This document shows positions 1 to 5,831 of a stretch of DNA of 9,643 bases, one piece after another. The stretch comes from an uncultured Ruminococcus sp. GTDB lineage: Bacteria; Bacillota; Clostridia; Oscillospirales; CAG-272. A program made the position numbers and the translations under genes. The notes beneath the pieces were generated by a model. That model saw only the letters and a program-made list of their open reading frames with translations. It searched no databases and had not been told where the DNA came from. The DNA lies in assembly GCA_902766115.1 (NCBI GenBank), contig CACXCL010000055.1:1-9643 (forward strand), read 5' to 3'. The number at the start of each line of letters is the position of its first letter. Within the stretch, counting starts at the first letter, position 1.

Positions 1-33
1 GGGCTCGTCGCCCCCCTCCGACTTCTCTTTCAG

Positions 34-67
34 TGCAGGCTTTCTCTTCTAGAAGAGAAAGAGTGCA
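34..67. repeat. 34-bp palindrome (hairpin) near the window start
   Basis: The central 22 bp (40-61) form a perfect inverted repeat centred between 50 and 51 (CTTTCTCTTCT / AGAAGAGAAAG). After two mismatched positions on each side, TGCA (34-37) pairs with TGCA (64-67). No T-run follows on either strand, so it is not a standard terminator. No gene can be supported around it. It could be a remnant of a dispersed repeat or a dyad bound by a protein. Function unknown. Confidence 0.55.
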
Positions 68-188
68 TCGGGGTTTTGCGGATGATGAGACTAACGGTTT
101 TGAGATACAATATTAGCATATTTTAAGAAATGAGATTAATAAGGTAAAGGGAGCGGACGAAAAATCCTCTCCTTCCCCCGTAAAACCC

Positions 189-275
189 TGAGCCGCGAAG
201 TATTTCGCGGCTCATTTTCATAAAAGTTTTTGAAAGGGGGGCCGGGGGAAAACTTTTTCCAAAAAGTTCTCCCCC
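189..275 (-). repeat. Double-hairpin 3' element, copy 1 (downstream of the SGNH esterase gene)
   Basis: Two palindromes are joined by an A/T tract. Hairpin A (244-275) has 15-nt arms, GGGGGAAAACTTTTT and AAAAAGTTCTCCCCC, with one non-Watson-Crick position and a CC centre. Hairpin B (189-214) is a perfect 11-bp stem (TGAGCCGCGAA / TTCGCGGCTCA) around GTAT. In minus-strand order the SGNH stop codon is followed by A, then the spacer, then B, then AGGGTTTTAC, so B may act as a weak terminator for that operon. The same A-spacer-B order recurs after the GH127 gene at 9474-9562, which shows this is a repeated module and not a chance pair of hairpins. Confidence 0.7.
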
Positions 276-292
276 GCTCTCTCCCCCGCGTA

Positions 293-1366
293 TCACACCA
301 CGCCGGCGCGGCGGAGTTCCTCCTCCACGCGGCGGGCCATTTTATAGTGTCCCAGAGAATTGGGGTGGCACATATCCACCGTACACAGATCCCCGTCCTC
401 GCCGAAGAGTTCGGCGCCGTCCACGAACCACACGTTTTTGTCGCCCCGCGCCACCGCGTTGTCGTAGGTGCGCCTGATGGCGTCCCGGCGGGGGATTTGC
501 CATGTGTACCACTCCGTCACGTTGGGCGCGGTCAGCATTATTACCGGCAGGTCGGGCTGCTTTTCCCGGACCGTCAGAAAAAATTTCTCGTGCCGCTCCA
601 GCAGCTCGTCCGCGCCGGAGGCGTTGTGGTCGTAGTCCATGACCAGCGCGCGCATCGTAAGGGACGCCACGTAGTCCGCCATGACCTGCTCGCCCCGGCA
701 GCACCCGGAAAACCCGAGATTGATAAAATCGTACCCCGTACGGGTCGCCACCACCGCCTCGTAGATCTGACCGGGCAGAGACGCGCTGTGCCCCTGGGTG
801 ATGGACGAGCCGTAATACACGATGGGCGCGCCGCAGATGTACGGCTCCGCCTCCGAGACGGAAAAGCCCTTCTTCAGCCCTATGTAGAGCCCCGTCACCG
901 TCACGCCGATGGGGAAGTGTACGGTGTACTCCACCTCGCCCTCGAACTCCGCGCCGTATCCTTCGGAGAAGCTCCCCGACTTACCGCCTCCGGGGGTGAA
1001 CGGATAGCACTGGTGGGGGCGGCTCATTCCGTCCGTCCGGAGGTACAGGTCAAAGCCTGAGTTCCCCGCCAGCGGTATCTGCGCCGGCGGCGGTCCGTCG
1101 TCCGCCACCTCGGCGCGGATGGCGAGATACGGCGAGTCCGTCCGGAAGCGCACGCGGCCCCCGGAGGGGTGCCTGTTGAGCCAGCGGACTCCGTCGGAGA
1201 CCCTCTCCGCCACGGAGGGATCCATCCGGACGAAGCACCCCTCCTTTTGATCGTAGAACACGCCGTGGACGGAGAACGGCGCCTCGCGCACATCCAGCCA
1301 CACCAGATCCGGCTCGTCGACGCCGGTCTCTATGGCAAGATTGCGGTCTATATCCTCTATCCTCAT
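293..1366 (-). CDS. SGNH/GDSL-type esterase with GxDLY N-terminal domain
   Basis: A 357-residue predicted cytoplasmic serine esterase, likely removing acyl (for example acetyl) groups from a carbohydrate or small molecule; the substrate is not predictable. The N-terminal half is a beta-rich domain with the GFDLY signature (residues 104-108) typical of the domain preceding Lipase_GDSL_3-type SGNH folds. The catalytic half shows block I GSSIT (186-190, nucleophile Ser188), block II NLGFSG (216-221), a block III Asn (DYDHN, Asn248), and block V DMCH with Asp331 and His334. All four SGNH blocks are therefore intact. I chose the ATG at 1366 over one 27 nt upstream because GAGG (1378-1375) sits well placed before it, overlapping the stop codon of the preceding gene. 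There is no signal peptide. It lies 10 nt after the flavodiiron gene, so the two are probably co-transcribed and possibly translationally coupled. The functional link between them is unclear. Confidence 0.88.
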   Translation of the reverse strand: MRIEDIDRNLAIETGVDEPDLVWLDVREAPFSVHGVFYDQKEGCFVRMDPSVAERVSDGVRWLNRHPSGGRVRFRTDSPYLAIRAEVADDGPPPAQIPLAGNSGFDLYLRTDGMSRPHQCYPFTPGGGKSGSFSEGYGAEFEGEVEYTVHFPIGVTVTGLYIGLKKGFSVSEAEPYICGAPIVYYGSSITQGHSASLPGQIYEAVVATRTGYDFINLGFSGCCRGEQVMADYVASLTMRALVMDYDHNASGADELLERHEKFFLTVREKQPDLPVIMLTAPNVTEWYTWQIPRRDAIRRTYDNAVARGDKNVWFVDGAELFGEDGDLCTVDMCHPNSLGHYKMARRVEEELRRAGVV

Positions 1367-1376
1367 TTTTTCATCC

Positions 1377-3167
1377 TCACGCGATGGGCTCAAAGTCGGC
1401 GGCGCCGTGCTTGCACAGCGGGCACACGAAGTCGTCGGGCAGCTCGTCGCCCTCGTAGACGTAACCGCAGACCTTGCACACGAAGCCCTTTTTGCCTTCG
1501 GTCTCCGGCTTCGGCTTCACGTTGTTCTGGTAGTAGGTGTAGGTCATGGTCTCCCGGTCGGAGATGACCCGCGCCTCGGTGATGCTGCAGATGAACATCC
1601 CGTGGGTGCCGAGATCCACGTAGTCCTCCACCGAAAGGGACATGAACGAATTGATGTAGTGGGGCAGGAACACCAGCCCGTTGTCAGCCCGGAGTGGCTC
1701 GCAGTCGGCGAATTTGTCGGTGTTGCGGCCGCTTCTGAAGCCGAAGTTCTCGAACACGCTGAAGGGCGCGTCCACGCTGAGGCAGTTCACGTTCATCTTG
1801 CCTGTCTGTTCGATCACGTGGTGGGAGTAGTTCTCCTTGTTGATGGTCACGGCGATCCGGTTGGGGGTGTTCGTCACCTGTGTGACGGTGTTCACGATGA
1901 GACCGTTGTCCTTTTTGCCGTCGTTCGAGGTGACCACGTACAGCCCGTAGCCGATGTTGAACAGGGCGGAAAGGTCGTTCTTGTTGGCAACCTCGCCGTC
2001 CCTGGCGACGTACTCGCGGCAGAGCTCGTCCGCCATGGCGTCGAGCTGTGCGCCGTTCTGCTCGTTCATGGCGGAGGTGATCCTCACCGTGGATTCGGTG
2101 AAAGTCAGGTTCTTGCAGCCCTCCAGCATTCCGCGCATGGTCTTGGCGGCGAGAGGAGCCCAGGAGCCGTTCTCGATGAGTCCCACGGTCCTGTTTTTGA
2201 AGCCGCGCTCCGTCAGGTGGGTGATGAACTCCCGCATGAAGGGGAAAATGTCGGCGTTGTAGGTGGTGGTGGCGAGGACGATCTTCCCGTAGCGGAATGC
2301 GTCCTCCACCGCCTCCGCCATGTCGCACCGGGCAAGGTCGTTCACGGCGATCTTGGGGCAGCCCCGGGCGCGGAGCCTGTCCGCCAGGGCGTCCACGGCC
2401 TTTTTCGTGTTGCCGTAAACGGAGGTGTAGGCGATCGTCACGCCCTCGGTCTCCACGCCGTAGGAGGACCAGGTGTTGTAGAGATTGAGATAATAGCCGA
2501 GGTTTTCGGTGAGCACCGGTCCGTGGAGCGGGCAGATCTTTTCGATATCCAGGGCGGCGGCTTTTTTCAGCAGAGCCTGCACCTGGGCGCCGTACTTGCC
2601 CACGATGCCGAAGTAGTACCGGCGCGCCTCGCACGCCCAGTCCTCGTCGGCGTCCAGGGCGCCGAACTTGCCGAAGCCGTCGGCGGAGAACAGCACCCGG
2701 TCGACGCTGTCATAGGTGACGATGACCTCCGGCCAGTGGACCATGGGCGCGGTGTAGAATGTGAGGGTGTGGCGGCCCAGGGAGAGCGTGTCGCCCTCGC
2801 CGACGACCGTGCGGCGGTCCTCAAAATCCGTGCCGAAGAAGTTCTTCATCATGGTGAACGCCTTGGCGCTGGAAACGACCACCGCCTCGGGGTAGTTCTT
2901 CATGAAGTTGACGATGTTGGCGGAGTGGTCCGGCTCCATGTGCTGGACCACGAGGTAGTCCGGCTGCCGCCCGCCGAGAGCCGCCTCCAGATTGTTCAGC
3001 CACTCGTGGGTGAAGCTGCGGTCCACGGTGTCCATGACGGCGCACTTTTCGTCGATGATCACGTAGGAGTTGTGCGCCATGCCGTTCGGTACCTTGTACT
3101 GCCCCTCGAAAAGGTCGATCTTCCGGTCGTTCACCCCGGCGTAGATTATGTCGTTGGTTATTTTCAT
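1377..3167 (-). CDS. fprA: Flavodiiron protein fused to flavin reductase and rubredoxin (FprA-Hrb type)
   Basis: A 596-residue cytosolic O2/NO reductase with its electron-delivery chain in one polypeptide. Residues 1-240 form the metallo-beta-lactamase-like diiron domain with a complete ligand set: His76, Glu78, Asp80 (HMEPDH), His144, Asp163 and His215. Residues 243-390 are a flavodoxin domain with the FMN loop TSVYGNT (248-254). Residues 397-550 match the flavin reductase domain of clostridial high-molecular-weight rubredoxin (Hrb). Residues 560-596 are a rubredoxin with Cys564, Cys567, Cys582 and Cys585; only 14 residues separate the two CxxC knuckles, against roughly 29 in classical rubredoxin. 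In Moorella, FprA and Hrb are separate proteins of one NADH-driven NO reductase system; here they are joined. Expected flow is NAD(P)H to flavin reductase, rubredoxin, FMN and diiron site, giving water from O2 or N2O from NO. AGGAG lies about 9 nt before the ATG. It is the first gene of the operon with the SGNH esterase. Confidence 0.95.
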   Translation of the reverse strand: MKITNDIIYAGVNDRKIDLFEGQYKVPNGMAHNSYVIIDEKCAVMDTVDRSFTHEWLNNLEAALGGRQPDYLVVQHMEPDHSANIVNFMKNYPEAVVVSSAKAFTMMKNFFGTDFEDRRTVVGEGDTLSLGRHTLTFYTAPMVHWPEVIVTYDSVDRVLFSADGFGKFGALDADEDWACEARRYYFGIVGKYGAQVQALLKKAAALDIEKICPLHGPVLTENLGYYLNLYNTWSSYGVETEGVTIAYTSVYGNTKKAVDALADRLRARGCPKIAVNDLARCDMAEAVEDAFRYGKIVLATTTYNADIFPFMREFITHLTERGFKNRTVGLIENGSWAPLAAKTMRGMLEGCKNLTFTESTVRITSAMNEQNGAQLDAMADELCREYVARDGEVANKNDLSALFNIGYGLYVVTSNDGKKDNGLIVNTVTQVTNTPNRIAVTINKENYSHHVIEQTGKMNVNCLSVDAPFSVFENFGFRSGRNTDKFADCEPLRADNGLVFLPHYINSFMSLSVEDYVDLGTHGMFICSITEARVISDRETMTYTYYQNNVKPKPETEGKKGFVCKVCGYVYEGDELPDDFVCPLCKHGAADFEPIA

Positions 3168-3193
3168 AGATCCGTCTCCTTGAGTTTTTTCTT

Positions 3194-3202
3194 ATTCTAA
3201 CA
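3194..3202 (-). promoter_or_regulatory. Extended -10 promoter of the flavodiiron operon
   Basis: Reading the minus strand, TG-T-TAGAAT (3202-3194) is an extended -10 motif. The -35 position, about 3217-3222, lacks a good hexamer, as is common with extended -10 promoters. The expected start near 3187 leaves a leader of about 20 nt with the ribosome binding site AGGAG at 3180-3176. A long A/T-rich hairpin lies directly upstream. Prediction by eye only. Confidence 0.5.
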
Positions 3203-3220
3203 TATTGCAAAGATGATTTG

Positions 3221-3270
3221 GGGGACTTTTTGAAAAAAGTTTTCGACTATACAAAAAACTTTTCAAAAAA
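3221..3270. repeat. Degenerate hairpin repeat upstream of the flavodiiron promoter
   Basis: The first 20 bases (3221-3240, GGGGACTTTTT-G-AAAAAAGT) are identical to 9479-9498 at the end of the GH127 gene. Here the right-hand CCCC arm is missing. The right half instead folds with a downstream A/T tract: 3235-3243 pairs perfectly with 3255-3263 (AAAAGTTTT / AAAACTTTT), and 3227-3232 pairs with 3264-3269 across a 2-nt bulge. Further on, 3350-3366 (ATCTTTTGAAGAGCCGC) resembles the spacer and left arm of hairpin B of the double-hairpin element without its right arm. It reads as a decayed third copy. Confidence 0.5.
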
Positions 3271-3300
3271 CGCAACGTGCTTCCATAGAATTAGGAGCAA

Positions 3301-3337
3301 GAAAAACGCGGGGGAGCTCCTTTTCAAGGAAGCCCCC
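3301..3337 (-). terminator. Probable intrinsic terminator of the lipoprotein gene
   Basis: On the minus strand an imperfect G+C stem (GGGGGCTTCCTT with AAGGAGCTCCCCC, 3337-3310) is followed by GCG and TTTTTC (3309-3301). It lies about 120 nt after the lipoprotein stop codon, with no better candidate nearer. The stem has mismatches and the T-run is short, so efficiency is uncertain. Confidence 0.45.
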
Positions 3338-3458
3338 TGGATTTCGAAAATCTTTTGAAGAGCCGCGATGACACCTTCATGGAAGAGGGTCATATACGGC
3401 ATGCCGAGTCGGGATGTTGATTTTTCATTATTGGCGGCACATCAACGTTGTTGTGAAA

Positions 3459-4163
3459 CTATTTCGATGATCTCAAGTCAAATTTGATCTGGTTACTACT
3501 CGGCGTTTTGAACAATAAATACAAAGGAGCTTCAGTATCACTTTCAATTATCTTATTTACAAAAATGTAGACGGTTCGTGTAGCGGTAGAAAAAGACAAA
3601 GGGTTTGAAATGTCAATGATTATATCTTCATCTGTGTTAAAGAGATACGTTGTATAGTACGTTAACCCTGATGAGTCCTGTTCCCCATTCATATACTCTT
3701 CATCAATTGGCGAATCGCTATTTGGAGTTTTTATTTGTAGCGGTTCGAAAGTGTAACCATCATTATAATCTACAGTTAAACAATCGGCGAGGTTAATCAT
3801 TTCCTCCTTTTTCCCATTATATCCAACTGAAATGACAAATTTCATGATAGTATAATCATTTTTGGGCGTCACCTCTTCAACAAATGTTCCCATTTTATCT
3901 TTGTAATAATCCAGTTCGCTAAGAGTTCTTGCAACAGCTGATTTGTTTACTTCTTTCCCGTTTGTAATTTTTCCGAGAAAATCAACACTCTTTAGAGTCA
4001 ATTCAAAATCATCAATTGATACGGTTTCTCCGATTTTATAAACAGGTTCCTTTTTTTCTTCTTCGCCTTTTTCGTTATTACTGTTCGTGTTGGTTTTCCC
4101 CCCACACGCCGCAAGGGGCAGCAGCATCATCGCCGCAAGAATGATTGCCAAGATTCTCTTCAT
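3459..4163 (-). CDS. Secreted lipoprotein with a DUF4352-like domain
   Basis: A 234-residue predicted membrane-anchored lipoprotein of unknown function. Residues 1-19 are a type II signal peptide (Lys-Arg start, hydrophobic core) ending in the lipobox LAAC, with lipidated Cys20. A low-complexity Asn/Glu/Lys linker (23-40) follows, then a beta-rich extracellular region (about 42-230) opening with YKIGETVSIDDFELTLKSV. This resembles the start of DUF4352/telokin-like immunoglobulin-fold domains common in Firmicutes lipoproteins; the family call is from pattern only. The ATG at 4163 was chosen because the signal peptide begins there and GAGG plus AAGG lie just upstream; an in-frame ATG at 4196 has no ribosome binding site and adds a charged tail. 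The gene is strikingly AT-rich with A/T-ending codons, unlike every neighbour, which suggests recent acquisition or different selection. It appears monocistronic, with its own promoter and terminator. Confidence 0.8.
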   Translation of the reverse strand: MKRILAIILAAMMLLPLAACGGKTNTNSNNEKGEEEKKEPVYKIGETVSIDDFELTLKSVDFLGKITNGKEVNKSAVARTLSELDYYKDKMGTFVEEVTPKNDYTIMKFVISVGYNGKKEEMINLADCLTVDYNDGYTFEPLQIKTPNSDSPIDEEYMNGEQDSSGLTYYTTYLFNTDEDIIIDISNPLSFSTATRTVYIFVNKIIESDTEAPLYLLFKTPSSNQIKFDLRSSK

Positions 4164-4217
4164 TTTCCTTTTCCTCTTTTCGTCAAATAATGTCACTTTT
4201 TTCTAAAGTGCGACACT

Positions 4218-4226
4218 ATTATACCA
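4218..4226 (-). promoter_or_regulatory. Extended -10 promoter of the lipoprotein gene
   Basis: On the minus strand, TG-G-TATAAT (4226-4218) is a consensus extended -10. The -35 position (about 4241-4246) lacks a TTGACA-like hexamer and falls in the loop of the inverted repeat at 4232-4259. The predicted transcript starts near 4211, leaving a leader of about 48 nt. Confidence 0.6.
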
Positions 4227-4231
4227 CATCC

Positions 4232-4259
4232 GAAAACCCAACTCGTAATATGGGTTTTC
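4232..4259. promoter_or_regulatory. Perfect 9-bp inverted repeat over the -35 region (possible operator)
   Basis: GAAAACCCA (4232-4240) and TGGGTTTTC (4251-4259) are perfectly complementary around a 10-nt centre. The dyad spans where RNA polymerase would contact the -35 region of the lipoprotein promoter. The half-site spacing of about two helical turns suits a dimeric regulator. No T-run follows on either strand, so it is not a normal terminator. Operator function is inferred from position. Confidence 0.4.
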
Positions 4260-4265
4260 CCTATG

Positions 4266-4399
4266 AAAAAAGGCGGTATCTCTGATTCGTCGGGGGCAAA
4301 AAACGGCTTTCCCCTCGGAGAAGGGCCCCTCATCCGTCAAGCTTCGCTTGACACCTTCCCCTCCAGGGGGAAGGCTTTCGGAGCAATACCGCTTTTACT
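4266..4399. mobile_element. MITE-like dispersed clostridial repeat with inverted ends
   Basis: The ends are inverted: GCGGTAT at 4273-4279 pairs with ATACCGC at 4386-4392, with A-runs outside on the left and T-runs on the right. Inside are nested hairpins: 4336-4352 (GTCAAGC-TTC-GCTTGAC), 4354-4374 (CCTTCCCC / GGGGAAGG), and a weaker CCCT/AGGG stem at 4312-4325. On the minus strand the core reads CCTTCCCC..GGAAGG, TGTCAAGC, then GACGGATGAGGG. I recognise this style from intergenic repeats scattered through gut Clostridia genomes. It encodes no protein. Any reading frame through it (for example from 4263) is an artefact. No target-site duplication is obvious. Confidence 0.6.
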
Positions 4400-4534
4400 G
4401 ACAGTCTATAGGCCCCAACGAACAAGCAGATTTTTCTATCCTACGCGAGGGAAGACAAACGATAACATACTACTTCGACGCGAGAGAGGGGGAGGTGAAG
4501 GAGGGGGGGAGAACTGCTCGCGCGGGCGGCATGA

Positions 4535-4564
4535 ATTACACCCTCGCCCCGGCGGAGGCGTAAT
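4535..4564. repeat. Imperfect 30-bp GC-rich palindrome
   Basis: ATTAC (4535-4539) pairs with GTAAT (4560-4564), enclosing CTC/GAG and CC/GG pairs around a CG-rich centre. It sits in a purine-rich stretch (about 4480-4512) with no coding signal. Probably another intergenic repeat. The remaining bases of 4400-4588 show nothing further I can support. Confidence 0.35.
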
Positions 4565-4588
4565 ATCCAAAAAAGGCGCATTTTTAAC

Positions 4589-4617
4589 TTTACAAAACTG
4601 CGGGGGAATAGTATAAT
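4589..4617 (+). promoter_or_regulatory. SigA-type promoter of the esterase / LRR-SLH / GH127 operon
   Basis: TTTACA (4589-4594), a spacer of exactly 17 nt, and TATAAT (4612-4617) give five of six and six of six matches to the housekeeping consensus. Transcription should start near 4624, giving a leader of about 67 nt before the ATG at 4691. It is the only strong plus-strand promoter I see before the terminator at 9532-9562. Confidence 0.75.
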
Positions 4618-4626
4618 TTTAATTGA

Positions 4627-4690
4627 AAGACCGTCGGTGACGGTCTTGCACAGACCTTTGAAAGGAACGCGGAACGCGTCGGTAACGGAT
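4627..4690 (+). promoter_or_regulatory. Structured leader with remote Shine-Dalgarno
   Basis: A perfect 9-bp stem-loop (AAGACCGTC-GGT-GACGGTCTT, 4627-4647) begins almost at the predicted transcript start. The best Shine-Dalgarno, AAAGGA (4661-4666), is 24 nt from the ATG, which is too far. A second hairpin, ACGCG-GAA-CGCGT (4667-4679), lies exactly between them; if it folds, the effective spacing falls to 11 nt. A GTG at 4637 lies inside the first hairpin, has no ribosome binding site and is an unlikely start. Confidence 0.45.
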
Positions 4691-5788
4691 ATGGCAATAA
4701 AGGAATTTGATGTTTTGAGAGGCGAGCCCGAGACGGGCAGATGGTATACGGTCCCCGTCGACGGCGCCGTTTCTTCGGACGGCTCCCGCTGGAGGGGCAT
4801 CGTCAAAAAGGGCTCCTCCGACAATCTTCTCGTGTTTTTCATGGGCGGCGGGCTGAGCGTCAACTCTTTTACTGCCGCAAGACCTCACTACAGACCCGAT
4901 TCTGAGGGTAACGGGTTTTATTGCGCCTACGTTTCGGAGGGCAGTATCGGCGAAGAGATCCGCGTCACCCGGGAGGGTATAACGGCGGACGATCCGTCGA
5001 ACCCTTTTCACGACTGGAACGTTATCATGCCGTGTTATACGACCGGCGATCTGGATATCGGGACCGCGGAAAGAGAATACACGGATCTCGGAGGGAACCG
5101 CAAGACGGTTTACTATCACGGATATAATAACTTCTCGGCTTTTCTCGAAAAAGCCGTCGGGATCCTCGGAAGATCGTTCTCGGATCTGATCGTCGGCGGA
5201 TACAGCGCCGGAGGCGTCAGCGCGGCGCTTCTCTATGAAGATACCGTATCGAAGCTCGATATCAGCGGCAGACGCCTCGTCCTTGTCGACAGTTCTCTCT
5301 TCATCTGCGACTGGAAGAAGATCCTTGCCGACGAATGGAACTCCCCCGGGCATATCCGGAACATATCGAAGACGGACGACCTCTCTTACGACGGGATCAA
5401 ACATATTTACGACAGATACGGAAGCACTGTGAAGATAGTTTATTGCTGTTCCGTAAGAGATTACGCGCTGTCGCAGTGTCAGGTGTATTTCGACGGTCTT
5501 CTCGACGACATGCCCACGGAAGTCACGCCCGACGCCGCCGACAGATTTCAGGGCCGCCTGAAGGAAGCGGTGGCGCGGATCGAAAAAAACATACCCTCCG
5601 CATCAGTCTATCTGTGGGATAACGTCGCCGTGGAAAGAGGACACATCACAGTGCATACCGGTTCGAATAACAGCGTGTTCCTGCGGAAAATGGGGAACGA
5701 GATAAGTCTTTGCGAGTGCGTACTGAACGCGCTCGACGGCAAAACAGGGATCTGGGGAAAGGAATTTCTTGAAAAAGAATACAAATAA
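4691..5788 (+). CDS. Pectinacetylesterase / Notum-family alpha/beta hydrolase
   Basis: A 365-residue predicted serine carboxylesterase. Landmarks of the PAE/Notum family appear in order: oxyanion-side VFFMGGG (48-54), WNVIMPCYTTGDLDIG (109-124, equivalent to the family's VPYCTGDxHxG strand), the nucleophile elbow GGYSAGG (Ser172), SVRDYALSQ with candidate acid Asp257, and GHITVHT containing the candidate His (318 or 322). Family members remove acetyl groups from pectin or other polysaccharides, or lipid groups in animal Notum; the substrate here is inferred from context. No signal peptide is present from this start or from the in-frame GTG upstream, so it should act in the cytosol, unlike most plant and animal relatives. 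ATG 4691 is chosen from the leader structure and because the conserved protein begins close to it. It is first in a transcription unit, 43 nt before the LRR-SLH gene. A general Esterase/PHB-type hydrolase is the alternative. Confidence 0.8.
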   Translation: MAIKEFDVLRGEPETGRWYTVPVDGAVSSDGSRWRGIVKKGSSDNLLVFFMGGGLSVNSFTAARPHYRPDSEGNGFYCAYVSEGSIGEEIRVTREGITADDPSNPFHDWNVIMPCYTTGDLDIGTAEREYTDLGGNRKTVYYHGYNNFSAFLEKAVGILGRSFSDLIVGGYSAGGVSAALLYEDTVSKLDISGRRLVLVDSSLFICDWKKILADEWNSPGHIRNISKTDDLSYDGIKHIYDRYGSTVKIVYCCSVRDYALSQCQVYFDGLLDDMPTEVTPDAADRFQGRLKEAVARIEKNIPSASVYLWDNVAVERGHITVHTGSNNSVFLRKMGNEISLCECVLNALDGKTGIWGKEFLEKEYK

Positions 5789-5831
5789 AACCCGCTCGGC
5801 AAGGTCATGAGGCCGGAACAAAGGAGGAGTC

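Noticed and set aside
1..126. Open frame from the window edge to a TAA at 124-126, a possible 3' end of a gene
   Set aside because: About 41 residues with no recognisable motif, and it would have to translate through the perfect palindrome at 34-67. It cannot be judged without sequence to the left.
230..1060. Plus-strand open frame opposite the SGNH esterase
   Set aside because: It begins inside the double-hairpin repeat and is the antisense of a gene with all SGNH blocks.
1332..3200. Long plus-strand open frame opposite the flavodiiron gene
   Set aside because: It mirrors a gene with complete catalytic motifs, its translation is rich in Val, His, Gly and Arg with no domain, and it results from GC-rich codon bias on the other strand.
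4263..4616. Plus-strand frame through the intergenic repeats
   Set aside because: It consists of the MITE-like repeat, a purine-rich tract and the next promoter; it has no ribosome binding site and no protein-like composition.
4637..4690. GTG start for the PAE-family gene, 54 nt upstream of the chosen ATG
   Set aside because: It sits inside the 5' hairpin about 13 nt from the predicted transcript start, has no ribosome binding site, and adds residues without family similarity.
4441..4863. Minus-strand frame overlapping the esterase promoter and 5' end
   Set aside because: It opposes a promoter, leader and conserved coding sequence and shows no domain.
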